Source: a bacterium
GTDB lineage: Bacteria; 4484-113; JAFGCY01
Reading direction: 5' to 3'
Length of the DNA: 48,983 bases
Assembly: GCA_020440605.1 (NCBI GenBank)
Contig: JAGRNT010000024.1
Coordinates: forward strand, 1 to 48,983
A program made the position numbers and the translations under genes. The notes under the pieces were generated by a model. That model was not told the DNA's origin, ran no database searches, and saw only the letters and a list, made by a program, of their open reading frames with translations. This document shows positions 1 through 8,449 of the stretch, piece by piece (position 1 is the first letter of the stretch; each line of letters opens with the position of its first letter).

Positions 1-1
1 C

Positions 2-922
2 ACGGCCTATACGAGCCTCGGCGTGAACACGATCCCGATGTACATCTACTACTCGATGTTCGGCTTCCAGCGCATCGGCGACCTGATCTGGGCCGCTGCC
101 GACATGCGCTGCAAGGGCTTCCTGTTCGGCGGCACCAGCGGGCGCACGACCCTCAACGGTGAGGGCCTGCAGCATGAGGACGGCCACAGCCACCTCGTTG
201 CCAGCACGGTCCCGAGCTGCGTCTCCTACGATCCGGCCTTCGCCTTCGAGCTGGCCGTGATCATGCAGGACGGCATCCGCCGCATGTACCAGGAGCGCGA
301 GGACGTGTTCTACTACGTCACCGTGATGAACGAGAACTACCAGCAGCCCGAGATGCCGAAGGGCGTCGAGGAGGGCATCCGCCGCGGCATGTACAAGTTC
401 AGCCCGATGCGCCCGAAGAAGGGCCGCCCGCACATCACCCTGTTCGGCAGCGGCACGATCCTGCGCGAGGTGCTGAAGGCCCAGACGATGCTCGCCGAGG
501 ACTTCGACATCACGAGCGACGTCTGGAGCATCACGAGCTACAACGAACTGCGCCGCGACGGCATGGAGACCGAGCGCTGGAACAGGCTGCATCCGGACAA
601 GGCGCCGAAGCAGGCCTACATCACGAAGCAGCTTGAGAAGTACACCGGCCCGGTGGTCGCCGCCAGTGACTACATGGCGGCCCTGCCGGATCTCGTCGAC
701 CGCTGGATCCCCGGGCGGATGCATTCGCTCGGCACCGACGGCTTCGGCCGCAGTGAATCCCGCGAGGCCCTGCGCGGCTTCTTCGAGGTGGACGCGGCCA
801 GCGTGGTTGTCACCGCGCTCAATGCCCTGCGCGAGGAAGGCAGCGTGGATCTGAAGGCCGTCAGGGATGCGCTGAAGAAGTACGGCATCGATGTCGAGCG
901 CGATCCGGCCTGGAAGCTCTAG
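2..922 (+). CDS. aceE: Pyruvate dehydrogenase E1 component, homodimeric type, C-terminal part
   Basis: This is the 3' third of the thiamine-diphosphate E1 subunit that decarboxylates pyruvate and acetylates the lipoyl arm of E2. The window cuts the 5' end; the reading frame is open from base 2. The segment YIYYSMFGFQRIGDL followed by GGTSGRTTLNGEGLQHEDGH is the well-conserved block of the AceE family (homodimeric, not the alpha/beta type). The ending, with a transketolase C-terminal-like domain, is complete and stops at 922. aceF follows after 18 bases and lpd lies further downstream, so the complex is encoded as a cluster. Family assignment is very sure; the N-terminal domains cannot be seen. 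Confidence 0.95.
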   Translation, partial: TAYTSLGVNTIPMYIYYSMFGFQRIGDLIWAAADMRCKGFLFGGTSGRTTLNGEGLQHEDGHSHLVASTVPSCVSYDPAFAFELAVIMQDGIRRMYQEREDVFYYVTVMNENYQQPEMPKGVEEGIRRGMYKFSPMRPKKGRPHITLFGSGTILREVLKAQTMLAEDFDITSDVWSITSYNELRRDGMETERWNRLHPDKAPKQAYITKQLEKYTGPVVAASDYMAALPDLVDRWIPGRMHSLGTDGFGRSESREALRGFFEVDAASVVVTALNALREEGSVDLKAVRDALKKYGIDVERDPAWKL

Positions 923-940
923 GCGGGAGGGAATCAGGAA

Positions 941-2248
941 ATGTCAACAGAGATCAGACTGCCCGAAATGGGTGATGGCATCGCCGCCGGCGATGTGCTG
1001 AAGATTCTCGTCGCCGTTGGCGACACGATCGAAGAGAACCAGATCCTCGTGGAGCTGGAGACGGACAAGGCCGTGGTCGAGGTGCCGAGCACCGCCAGCG
1101 GCACGGTGGAGCAGGTGCACATTGCGGAAGGCCAGAGCGTGCCCGTCGGCACCGTGCTGTTCACGGTCGCGTCCGCCGGTGCCGCAGCCAGTTCCACCGT
1201 CAACACGGCGGAGCTGCAGGAGGACCCGGCTCCGGCTGCGACTCCCGCGCCTGCAGCGGCTACCCCTGCTCCGGTGGCAACTGCACCGGTCGCTGCCGCC
1301 CCCGCGGCTGTGGTTGCCAGTGGAGCTGACAACGCCCTGCTGCCCGCCGGTCCGGCCGCGCGCCGTACCGCCCGCGAGCTGGGCGTGACGCTCGGCAATG
1401 TGCCGGGCAGTGGGAAGCATGGCCGGATCACGGTTGAGGATGTACAGCAGTTCGCCGCCGGCGGTGCTGCAGCGGCTGCTACCCCCGCAGCTGCCGGAAT
1501 GGCAACGGGCGTGGCGGTTCCCGGCCTGCCGGACTTCGGCAGGTGGGGTCCGGTGCGCCGCGAGAAGATGAGCAAGGTCCGCCGTCTGACGGCGGATGCG
1601 ATGGCCGTCTCCTGGTCGCAGGTGCCGCGCATCACGCAGTTCGAGCGCATCGACATCACGGAGATGGAGGAGTTCCGCGGCCGCCACAAGGAGCAGGCGA
1701 AGGAACTGGGCAGCGCGCTGACCATGACCGTGTTCGTGATCAAGGCCGTGCTGACCGCGCTCAAGCGCTACCCGCAGTTCAACTGCTCGCTGGATCTGGC
1801 AACGGACGAGATCATCTGGAAGGACTACTACCACATCGGCATGGCGGTTGACACCGAGCGCGGGCTGCTCGTGCCCTCGCTGCGCGATGCCGACCACATG
1901 GACATCTACGAACTGGGCCGGCAGCTCAAGGCGACCGCCGACGATGCCCGCAGTGGCAAGATCGACCCGGACCTGCTGAGCGGCTCCACCTTCACGATCT
2001 CCAACCAGGGCGGGATCGGCGGACTGGAGTTCACGCCGATCGTGGCCTGGCCGCAGGTCAGCATCCTCGGCATCGGCCAGAGCCGCCTCGAACCGGCGGT
2101 TGTCAACGGGCAGATCGTGCCGCGTCTGATCATGCCCATCGGCGTGAGTTATGACCACCGCGTGATCGATGGCGCCAGCGCCGCACGCTTCGTGGACAGC
2201 CTTAAGAAATCACTTGAAGACCCTGAGGGTCTTCTCCTGGGTGGGTAG
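941..2248 (+). CDS. aceF: Dihydrolipoamide acetyltransferase (E2 of pyruvate dehydrogenase)
   Basis: A 435-residue E2 that carries the acetyl group from E1 to CoA and forms the core of the complex. Domain order: one lipoyl domain (residues 1-80, lipoyl lysine K43 in ETDKAVVEVPS), an Ala/Pro-rich swinging linker (about 81-130), a peripheral-subunit-binding domain (about 131-175, PAARRTARELGV and GSGKHGRITVEDV), a second Ala linker, and the catalytic domain (about 205-435) with the active-site SYDHRVIDGA. A single lipoyl domain is fewer than the three in E. coli. The ATG follows an AGGAA box. It is 18 bases after aceE and probably cotranscribed. Confidence 0.95.
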   Translation: MSTEIRLPEMGDGIAAGDVLKILVAVGDTIEENQILVELETDKAVVEVPSTASGTVEQVHIAEGQSVPVGTVLFTVASAGAAASSTVNTAELQEDPAPAATPAPAAATPAPVATAPVAAAPAAVVASGADNALLPAGPAARRTARELGVTLGNVPGSGKHGRITVEDVQQFAAGGAAAAATPAAAGMATGVAVPGLPDFGRWGPVRREKMSKVRRLTADAMAVSWSQVPRITQFERIDITEMEEFRGRHKEQAKELGSALTMTVFVIKAVLTALKRYPQFNCSLDLATDEIIWKDYYHIGMAVDTERGLLVPSLRDADHMDIYELGRQLKATADDARSGKIDPDLLSGSTFTISNQGGIGGLEFTPIVAWPQVSILGIGQSRLEPAVVNGQIVPRLIMPIGVSYDHRVIDGASAARFVDSLKKSLEDPEGLLLGG

Positions 2249-2491
2249 GAGTCTGTAGAAGGATATCGGAGCTGGGTTGTAGGGCGTAGCAAACGAGGGT
2301 AAAGGAACTAGAAACTTAGGTGTAGCAAACAAGGATTGGAGAATTCGGGTTTAGCAGATGGATATCAGACTCAATCCCTCTGCTACAACCTGAATCCTGG
2401 ATACTGGAGTGCTACCCCCTACAACCGAGGTCCCAGATCCTGGTGTGCTACACCCTACAACCTAGCTCCTAGATCCTGGAATGAGGAACGA
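2249..2491. repeat. Degenerate intergenic repeat block between aceF and lpd
   Basis: No gene is visible. The block holds several degenerate copies of a unit resembling GGAGCTGGGTTGTAGGG followed by TGTAGCA, first in plus orientation (about 2269-2335) and then as its reverse complement (about 2380-2480, TGCTACACCCTACAACC and CTCCTAGATCCTGG). The same unit recurs near 5078-5110, 5975-6010 and 32515-32540. The opposite orientations mean that the RNA could fold back on itself between two genes of one complex. Confidence 0.6.
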
Positions 2492-3907
2492 ATGACCATG
2501 GCAACTAAACATTGCGACCTGCTCGTGATCGGCGCCGGGCCCGGCGGCTATACCGCGGCCTTCCGTGCCTCCGACCTCGGTCTGAACACCATCCTCGTGG
2601 ATGAGAATGAGGTCCCCGGCGGCGTCTGCCTGCGCGTGGGCTGCATCCCGAGCAAGGCCTACCTGCACATCGCCGCACACATCACCGAGGCCGCCGAGCT
2701 CGCGAAGCACGGCGTGAGCTACGGCAGCCCGCAGATTGACAAGCTCAAGCTGCGCCAGTTCAAGGACAGCGTGGTAAACCGTCTGACCGGCGGCCTGAAA
2801 GGCATGGCGAAGCAGCGCGGCTGCGAGTTCATCTCCGACTACGCCGAGTTCGCATCGCCAAACTCCGTCACGCTGAAGAAGAGTGGCGACACGATTGAGT
2901 TCAGACACTGCATCATCGCCGCCGGCAGCCGCATCCTGCGCCTGCCCTTCCTCGAAATCGGCAGCGAGAAGGTGCTGGATAGCACGACGGCGCTGGAGAT
3001 TGAGGAGATCCCGGACAGCCTGCTCGTGATCGGCGGCGGCTACATCGGCCTGGAGCTCGGCAGTGTGTATGCCGCGCTGGGCAGCAGGGTGGACGTGGTG
3101 GAGCTGCAGGACCACATCCTCAGCGGGGCCGACCGCGACGCGGTGCGCCCGCTGGAGAAGCGCCTGAAGGGCCAGTTCGGAAGAATCATGTTGTCAACAA
3201 AGGTGACCGGCATCAAGGACACCGGCAAGTCGGTCAGGGTGGACTTCGAGGGCAGTGAAGGTGCATTCACAGGTGAGTATGGCAGGGTGCTCGTAAGCAT
3301 CGGCCGCCGCAGCAACAGCGACCTGATCGGCATCGAGAAGGCCGGCGTGGAAGTCGGCGAGGGCGGCTTCATCAGGATTGACAATCAGATGCGCACGAAT
3401 GTGCCGCATATCTTCGCCATCGGTGACATCGCCGGGCAGCCGATGCTGGCACACAAGGCCAGCCACGAGGGCCGCGTCGCCGCCGAGGTGATCGCCGGGC
3501 ACCACTCCGTCTGGGACAAGCGCTGCATCCCGGCCGTGGTGTTCACCGATCCGGAACTGGCCTGGGCCGGCCTGACCGAGGAGGAGGCCAGGGAGCAGGG
3601 CCTCGACTACGGCGTCGGCAAGTTCCCCTGGGCCGCCAGCGGCAAGGCCATCGCGCTGGACCGCATGGAAGGGCTGACGAAGATGATCTTTGACAACGCC
3701 ACGGGGCGCATCCTCGGCTGCAGCATCGTCGGCGTCGGCGCGGGCGACCTGATCGCGGAAGCGGCGCTGGCCATCGAGATGGGGGCGCATGCGGAGGACA
3801 TCGCGGAGACGATCCATGCGCATCCGACGCTCGCCGAATCCGTCGGCTTCGCCGCAGAGGTCTTCCTCGGCACGGTGACGGATATGTATGTGCCGAAGAA
3901 GAAGTAG
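2492..3907 (+). CDS. lpd: Dihydrolipoamide dehydrogenase (E3)
   Basis: Flavoprotein that reoxidises the dihydrolipoyl arm of E2 with NAD+. About 471 residues, normal for the family. FAD-binding GAGPGGYTAA lies near the N terminus, the redox disulfide is in GGVCLRVGCIPSK, the NAD-binding glycine motif is GGGYIGLELGS, and the C-terminal active-site His-Glu pair is in HAHPTLAESV. The frame is open upstream into the repeat block, but that part is repeat-derived; the ATG at 2492 has AGGA five bases upstream, and a second ATG lies at 2498. It closes the aceE-aceF-lpd cluster, separated from aceF by a repeat block that may uncouple its expression. Confidence 0.96.
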   Translation: MTMATKHCDLLVIGAGPGGYTAAFRASDLGLNTILVDENEVPGGVCLRVGCIPSKAYLHIAAHITEAAELAKHGVSYGSPQIDKLKLRQFKDSVVNRLTGGLKGMAKQRGCEFISDYAEFASPNSVTLKKSGDTIEFRHCIIAAGSRILRLPFLEIGSEKVLDSTTALEIEEIPDSLLVIGGGYIGLELGSVYAALGSRVDVVELQDHILSGADRDAVRPLEKRLKGQFGRIMLSTKVTGIKDTGKSVRVDFEGSEGAFTGEYGRVLVSIGRRSNSDLIGIEKAGVEVGEGGFIRIDNQMRTNVPHIFAIGDIAGQPMLAHKASHEGRVAAEVIAGHHSVWDKRCIPAVVFTDPELAWAGLTEEEAREQGLDYGVGKFPWAASGKAIALDRMEGLTKMIFDNATGRILGCSIVGVGAGDLIAEAALAIEMGAHAEDIAETIHAHPTLAESVGFAAEVFLGTVTDMYVPKKK

Positions 3908-4223
3908 GAGGTCAGACTTCAGTCTGACAATCAGTGGTCAGTAGTCAGCGGTCAGAATCCGTAGCGGCGGCTGGCAGCCGCCGGAGGCCTGGCGCAAGCC
4001 AGGCGATGGTCGCCAGACTCAAGTCAGGCAACGGGAGGTGCGACACTTGATGTCGCACAATACATTAGCCGCGCCGCTACGGTTCACGGCTCATTACTTA
4101 CGGATTATGCGACTAAAGTCGCAGCTCCTAAGATTCCCTCCACGCGATCTCCTGCGGCTTAGCGAAACCACATCAAATTCGGCTTGATACCGCCAACCGG
4201 AAATCTGATAGTCTTTGACCATC
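3908..4223. repeat. Intergenic hairpin cluster downstream of lpd
   Basis: No gene is seen. Successive short perfect hairpins with different stems: 3911-3928 (8 bp, loop TC), 3966-3982 (7 bp, loop GGC), 3987-4004 (7 bp, loop GCAA), an imperfect one at about 4010-4031, 4038-4058 (8 bp, loop CTTGA) and 4108-4123 (6 bp, loop TAAA). Between the first two lies a heptamer repeat (CAGTGGT CAGTAGT CAGCGGT). They resemble the hairpins at 5953-6273. Any of the first ones could end lpd transcription, but no U tract follows. Confidence 0.7.
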
Positions 4224-4802
4224 ATGAGTATTCCTGACAATCTGCTGGCACACAGCAATCCTGTAAAGATTGACGACTTGAGGCTGGCTTACGATGGAGA
4301 CTTTTCCTTCCATCCGGAAATACCTCATCGAATGCGCAGTGAGACCATCCGTTGTGACAAGTACACATTGCAGTTGCCGGGGACTGAACTGCGTCTCTGG
4401 AAACGCCGGCAGCTTCCTGCCCTGAAGGAATTCATGGACGGGCACAATTACCAGGTAACGCGCGAAAGAACGATTGCAATTGAAAAAGTCTTCGAGTTGC
4501 AGGTTCATGGCAACGAACTGGATTTCGTGCGCGTAATAGACAGCATGTTTCTTGATTTCATTGACGAGTTGCCGGAGGAAGCAGAGCAGGAGTCCGGCCT
4601 CGATCTTGTTAGGAATGGCGAGTCCCTGTTTCTGATCATCTTTGAGAACCCTGAGTATTACGGGCATTCAGAGCCGAAACCTTCCCGGACATCCTTTATC
4701 GCAGGCGGATGCCTGATAGCCTTTCTGCTTGCAAGCTTGATCTATGGAGCATTCATGTTGCCGCGCTTGCTGTGGACTTACATTGCGGGATTGATGGCCT
4801 GA
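4224..4802 (+). CDS. Hypothetical protein with C-terminal membrane anchor
   Basis: About 192 residues, family not recognised. The body (about 1-155) is soluble and acidic; a single strong membrane helix near residues 160-185 (FIAGGCLIAFLLASLIYGAF) anchors the C terminus. The ATG at 4224 is preferred; an in-frame TTG at 4215 lies directly against a possible -10 box (TAGTCT, 4209-4214), which stands 9 nt before the ATG and suggests a leaderless or near-leaderless message. Base composition is clearly less GC-rich than aceE-lpd, which suggests acquired or fast-evolving DNA. No operon partner; flanked by hairpin arrays. Confidence 0.65.
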   Translation: MSIPDNLLAHSNPVKIDDLRLAYDGDFSFHPEIPHRMRSETIRCDKYTLQLPGTELRLWKRRQLPALKEFMDGHNYQVTRERTIAIEKVFELQVHGNELDFVRVIDSMFLDFIDELPEEAEQESGLDLVRNGESLFLIIFENPEYYGHSEPKPSRTSFIAGGCLIAFLLASLIYGAFMLPRLLWTYIAGLMA

Positions 4803-5235
4803 TCAAAGTGTGCTGTGACGGCAAGAGGAATTCGGTTCACGGATCACGGCGTGCGGGGATTGTGCGGCTTGCGCCACACCTCCGCCGTCGGCTGGACGGA
4901 AATCAGAGCGCAACAGGCAGACTGGTAGCGGTCCCGCCTTGCGGGACCAGCACGCGTGAAAAAGCTTCGTGCGCAATACATGACGCGTGGCAGGGCGAGT
5001 TGCCAAGCACGGGTGCAATGCTCGTATTGCGACAGTTCCTCCGAGCGTCGCAAGGCGACGCCGCTACCCTATCTCCTTCTGCTACACCCTACACCCCAGC
5101 TCCCATATCCTCATCAGCCGCCGGACATCCCGGGTGGGGTGATCACACCGCAGGTGTGATCGCCATAGGGCGGGGATGTCAAACCGGCCGGCGGCTGGGA
5201 ACTCTGGATACTGCACCGGCTTCGTGCCATTCAGT
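4803..5235. repeat. Intergenic region with hairpins and repeat fragments
   Basis: I see no convincing gene here. Perfect hairpins at 4930-4948 (stem GGTCCCG, loop CCTTG), 5046-5060 (stem CGTCGC, loop AAG, followed by CCGCTACC) and 5141-5161 (9-bp stem GATCACACC, loop GCA). A copy of the CTGCTACACCCTACA unit that also occurs between aceF and lpd lies at about 5078-5110. Short open frames here are repeat-derived and have no ribosome-binding site. Confidence 0.6.
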
Positions 5236-5241
5236 TAAAAT
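5236..5241 (+). promoter_or_regulatory. Probable -10 box (TAAAAT) of a leaderless gene
   Basis: TAAAAT ends six bases before the ATG at 5248, so transcription should begin at or next to the start codon. No Shine-Dalgarno sequence can fit. No good -35 box is seen. Confidence 0.5.
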
Positions 5242-5247
5242 CAGATC

Positions 5248-5883
5248 ATGCACTGGTTCTTCCATGGTTTCAAGTGGCGCCATCTGTTGCTGATGCTGCT
5301 GATTGTGGCAATCGCACTGCCATTCGTGCGCAGCGAGTATTCGATTGCCCAGCGGAAGCGTGGCCAGCAGGAAGGCAGTGTCTATGAATTGCAGTCCTTC
5401 GAGAAGCGAACGGACAATCTCCCCGCAGAGGAAATCCAAACCATTCTGATGGCTGCATTGACGGAGGTTGTCAGTGATGACAAGAACTACCCGACCTTCA
5501 TCTCCTATACCACCAGGGTCGGAATGTACAAGGCGGACGCAGAGCATCCCGTGGAGGATCCTGATGACACGCTGATTGCAGCACTCAGGCAAGGGCATCT
5601 GGATGTTCGACCCGTGAGCCAGCTGGAGGAATACCGCATGACAAGGGAAATTTCACAGGACCAATCCAAGGGCAAGATGCCCGACCTGATCTGTGTCCGA
5701 GAAGTGCGGAAGTTTGCAGATGGCTCGTATTACCTGTACTTCACCAGAGATGGGGGTTGCCTGGCTGAAGTACCCTATCGGGCATTACTCTGGCCCTCAG
5801 GAAAGGATCAGCTACAGGTTAACTGGGATGAGGAAACAGCTGAAATGCTGGCACACTGGAACGAACTGGCAACGGCACAATAA
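5248..5883 (+). CDS. Hypothetical protein with N-terminal membrane anchor
   Basis: 211 residues, family not recognised. A membrane helix at about residues 11-28 (HLLLMLLIVAIALPFV) is followed by a soluble acidic domain rich in Asp and Glu, probably outside the cytoplasmic membrane. There is no lipobox and no clear cleavage site, so an uncleaved anchor is likely. Codon use is more AT-rich than core genes, like the neighbour at 4224-4802, with which it shares the hairpin-rich setting but no obvious similarity. The start is the ATG six bases after a TAAAAT box. Confidence 0.65.
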   Translation: MHWFFHGFKWRHLLLMLLIVAIALPFVRSEYSIAQRKRGQQEGSVYELQSFEKRTDNLPAEEIQTILMAALTEVVSDDKNYPTFISYTTRVGMYKADAEHPVEDPDDTLIAALRQGHLDVRPVSQLEEYRMTREISQDQSKGKMPDLICVREVRKFADGSYYLYFTRDGGCLAEVPYRALLWPSGKDQLQVNWDEETAEMLAHWNELATAQ

Positions 5884-6274
5884 GTCGAGAGAAATTCCGG
5901 ATGAGAATTGAAGCGCTGACCATATCTCCATTCGGCAGCCACGCCCAAGCGTCGCGGCAGGGCCGCGCCGCTACCCTGATCCCCTCCGCTAGACCCGACA
6001 ACCCAGATCCTAATTACTAATAAGGGACGGTGTTGCCACCGTCCCTTGTGATTTCAGATTATTGTCAACTAGGTTCGTTTGGTCAGAGTGGCCTCTGACT
6101 TCCTTGTCAACCTAACGGTTGACCTTCGTTGTCCGGATTGCTCCGGACCTCCGCACTCCAAACTCCAACCGCCACACTGTTGCCAGAGTAAACTCTGGCC
6201 TCCGTCGGCGACATGAGTGTCGCCGCTACTAAACACTGACTACGGACCACTGATCCGGCGGCTGGAAGCCGCCG
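5884..6274. repeat. Array of eight short perfect hairpins with unrelated stems
   Basis: No gene. Hairpins: 5953-5967 (CGCGGC), 6024-6045 (GGGACGGTG, loop TTGC), 6082-6099 (GTCAGAG, loop TGGC), 6106-6123 (GTCAACC, loop TAAC), 6131-6148 (GTCCGG, loop ATTGCT), 6182-6199 (GCCAGAGT, loop AA), 6207-6224 (GGCGACA, loop TGAG) and 6257-6273 (GGCGGCT, loop GGA). Several stems are entered by GTTG or CTTG and followed by a pyrimidine-rich CTTCC/CTTCG/CTCCG link, others by CGCTACT. The last one ends one base from the stop codon of the aconitase gene at 6275. Stems are perfect although they differ in sequence, so folding rather than sequence seems to be kept. Confidence 0.8.
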
Positions 6275-8221
6275 CTACTGGTTTTTGGCCTTGACCCAGT
6301 TGATCAGGCCACCCTTCAGCAGCACTTCCATCTGGCGCTGCGAGAGCGTGTGGTGCGCCGGGATCTCCGTGCCCTTGGTGACGTTCCTGACCGTCACCGC
6401 CGGGCCATCGGTCACCTGCTGGTGCAGGTTCTCGATGCGCAGCACGTCGCCGTTGTCCAGCGCGTCATAGTCCGCCTCGTTGTCAAACTGCAGCGGCAGG
6501 ATGCCGAAGTTGATCAGGTTCTGCCAGTGGATGCGGGCGAAGTCCTTCACCAGCACGAGGCGCAGGCCGAGGTAGCGCGGGGCCAGTGCGGCATGCTCGC
6601 GCGATGAACCCTGGCCGTAGTTGAAGCCACCGACGATCGCATGCCCGCCCTGCTCCTTGATCGCCAGTGCGTTCTTCGGGTAGTCCGGGTCGATCAGCTC
6701 ATAGCTGAACTCGGCGATCGCCGGGATGTTCGAGCGGAAGGGCAGCACGCGGCTGCCGGCCGGTGAGATGTGGTCAGTGGTGATGTTGTCACCGACCTTC
6801 AGCAGCACCTTGACCTCGATGTTGTCAGGCACCTCGTCTAACAGCGGCAGGCTCTTGACGTTCGGGCCCTTGCGCAGCTCGACTTTCAGCGCTTCCTCCA
6901 GCGGCAGCGGCGCCAGCAGCTGCTCGGTGTTCAGGCGCGGGTTCTCGGGGTCCTTGATCTTCGGGTAAGGCATGCCGAGTGTGCGCGGGTCGGTGATCAC
7001 ACCGGTCACGGCGCTGGCAACGGCGGTCTCCGGAGAGACGAGGCAGACCTTGTCCTCCTTCGTGCCACTGCGGCCCGGGAAGTTGCGCGGCACGGTGCGC
7101 ACGCTGATCTCATGCGTGGCCGGGGCCTGGCCCATGCCGATGCAGCCGTTGCAGCCGGCCTGGTGGATGCGCGCGCCGCTGTGGATCAGCGCCGTCATGT
7201 AGCCGTCGTAGACGATGTTCTCGAGGATCTGGCGGCTGGCCGGGTTGACATCGAAGGAGACGTGGGGTGCCACGCTCCTTTCCTTGACAACCTCACTGGC
7301 CATCGCGAATGCACGGTACTCCGGGTTGGCACTGCTGCCGATGTAGCTCTGGTAGATCTTCTCGCCGGCAACCTCGCTGACCTTCTTCACATTGCCGGGG
7401 GAGGTCGGCATCGCGATCAGCGGTTCCAGCTCACTGAGCTCGATATGCTCCTCACGGTCGTACACTGCGTCGGCATCCGGCAGCAGTTCCTTCCAGTCAG
7501 CCTCACGGCCCATCTGGCGCAGGAACTCCTTCGTCACGCCGTCGCTGGCAAACACACTTGTGGTGGCACCGAGCTCCGCGCCCATGTTGCAGATCACGTG
7601 GCGGTCCATCGCGCTGAGTGTGTCAACGCCGGGGCCGTAGTATTCGATGATGCAGCCCAGCCCGCCCTTTACGTCGTGGCGGCGCAGCATCTCGAGGATG
7701 ATGTCCTTGCTGGAGACCCAGTCCGGCAGTTCGCCGGTCAGCTTCACGCCCCAGATCTTCGGCATCTTGAAGAAGAAGGGTTCGCCCGCGTTGGCCATCG
7801 CGACGTCAATGCCGCCGGCCCCGATCGCGATCATGCCCATCCCGCCGGCAGCCGGGGTATGGCTGTCGCTGCCGAGCATCGTGGCCCCCGGCTTGCCGAA
7901 GCGTTCGTAGTGCACCGGGTGGCTGATGCCGTTGCCGGGGCGGCTGTACCAGTGGCCGAAGCGCTGCGCGGCGCTCAGCAGGAACAGGTGGTCGTCGGCA
8001 TTCTTGTAGTCATTCTGCACGAGGTTGTGATCGACGTACTGCACGCTGACATCCGTCTTCACCTGCGGCAGGCCCATCGCCTCCAGCTCCAGCATCACCA
8101 TCGTGCCTGTGGCGTCCTGCTGCAGGCACTGGTCAATCCGGATGCCGATTTCCTGGCCGATCAGCATCTCGCCCTCGACGAGATGCTCCTTCAGTATCTT
8201 CTGGGCAACTGTCAGTCCCAT
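6275..8221 (-). CDS. Aconitase-family hydratase (Aquifex type), paralog A
   Basis: 648 residues, full length for the Aquifex-type aconitate hydratase family, which isomerises citrate and isocitrate with a [4Fe-4S] cluster. Conserved parts include DATGTMVMLELEAMGL, GSDSHTPAAGG, ICNMGAELGATTS, the CNGC cluster motif in GARIHQAGCNGCIGMGQAP, and the swivel domain GQGSSREHAALAPRYLG. Oddity: where paralog B has GSCTNSSY, this protein has GSSANPEY, so one of the three usual cluster cysteines is serine. It may therefore use another ligand, or act on another substrate such as a homoaconitate-like or 2-methylaconitate-like acid. SD GGGAG lies before the ATG, about 35 nt downstream of a TATAAT box. Confidence 0.9.
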   Translation of the reverse strand: MGLTVAQKILKEHLVEGEMLIGQEIGIRIDQCLQQDATGTMVMLELEAMGLPQVKTDVSVQYVDHNLVQNDYKNADDHLFLLSAAQRFGHWYSRPGNGISHPVHYERFGKPGATMLGSDSHTPAAGGMGMIAIGAGGIDVAMANAGEPFFFKMPKIWGVKLTGELPDWVSSKDIILEMLRRHDVKGGLGCIIEYYGPGVDTLSAMDRHVICNMGAELGATTSVFASDGVTKEFLRQMGREADWKELLPDADAVYDREEHIELSELEPLIAMPTSPGNVKKVSEVAGEKIYQSYIGSSANPEYRAFAMASEVVKERSVAPHVSFDVNPASRQILENIVYDGYMTALIHSGARIHQAGCNGCIGMGQAPATHEISVRTVPRNFPGRSGTKEDKVCLVSPETAVASAVTGVITDPRTLGMPYPKIKDPENPRLNTEQLLAPLPLEEALKVELRKGPNVKSLPLLDEVPDNIEVKVLLKVGDNITTDHISPAGSRVLPFRSNIPAIAEFSYELIDPDYPKNALAIKEQGGHAIVGGFNYGQGSSREHAALAPRYLGLRLVLVKDFARIHWQNLINFGILPLQFDNEADYDALDNGDVLRIENLHQQVTDGPAVTVRNVTKGTEIPAHHTLSQRQMEVLLKGGLINWVKAKNQ

Positions 8222-8449
8222 GGTGCTCTTCTCCCTGGTCGTTGTGAGTGGTCATTATAAGTAATGGAGCTGCGTAGCGCAGCTGCGTGGCTGATTCCGT
8301 AGCGGCGGCTTCCAGCCGCCGGACTGCAATGAGGAATGAGCAAGGAGCAATGAGCCAAAACCAGGCGGAGATCACCTCGCTGCCTGCGCGACTCATTGCT
8401 CACTCTTCATTGCTCATTGCTGTCGGATGCCAGACTTGCATCTGGCCTG
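8222..8449. repeat. Spacer between aconitase paralogs with hairpins and inverted heptamer repeats
   Basis: Hairpins at 8268-8284 (AGCTGCG, loop TAG), 8304-8320 (GGCGGCT, loop TCC) and 8429-8446 (GCCAGA, loop CTTGCA). Between them, a heptamer run (GCAATGA GGAATGA GCAAGGA GCAATGA, about 8328-8356) is answered by its reverse complement (ATTGCTC ACTCTTC ATTGCTC ATTGCTG, about 8395-8422), so this spacer could form a larger fold-back. Confidence 0.7.
8254..8259 (-). promoter_or_regulatory. -10 box (TATAAT) for aconitase paralog A
   Basis: A perfect TATAAT on the minus strand gives a leader of about 25-30 nt containing the AGGGAGA Shine-Dalgarno before the ATG at 8221. Paralog A therefore has its own promoter, separate from paralog B upstream. 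No strong -35 box is visible. Confidence 0.55.

Noticed and set aside
4709..5293. Plus-strand frame of about 190 codons across the 4803-5247 spacer
   Set aside because: It overlaps the membrane-anchored gene in another frame and runs through hairpin repeats, with no start site or recognisable product.
5884..6274. CRISPR array
   Set aside because: Units are palindromes with different sequences and irregular spacing; there is no constant direct repeat and no cas gene nearby.
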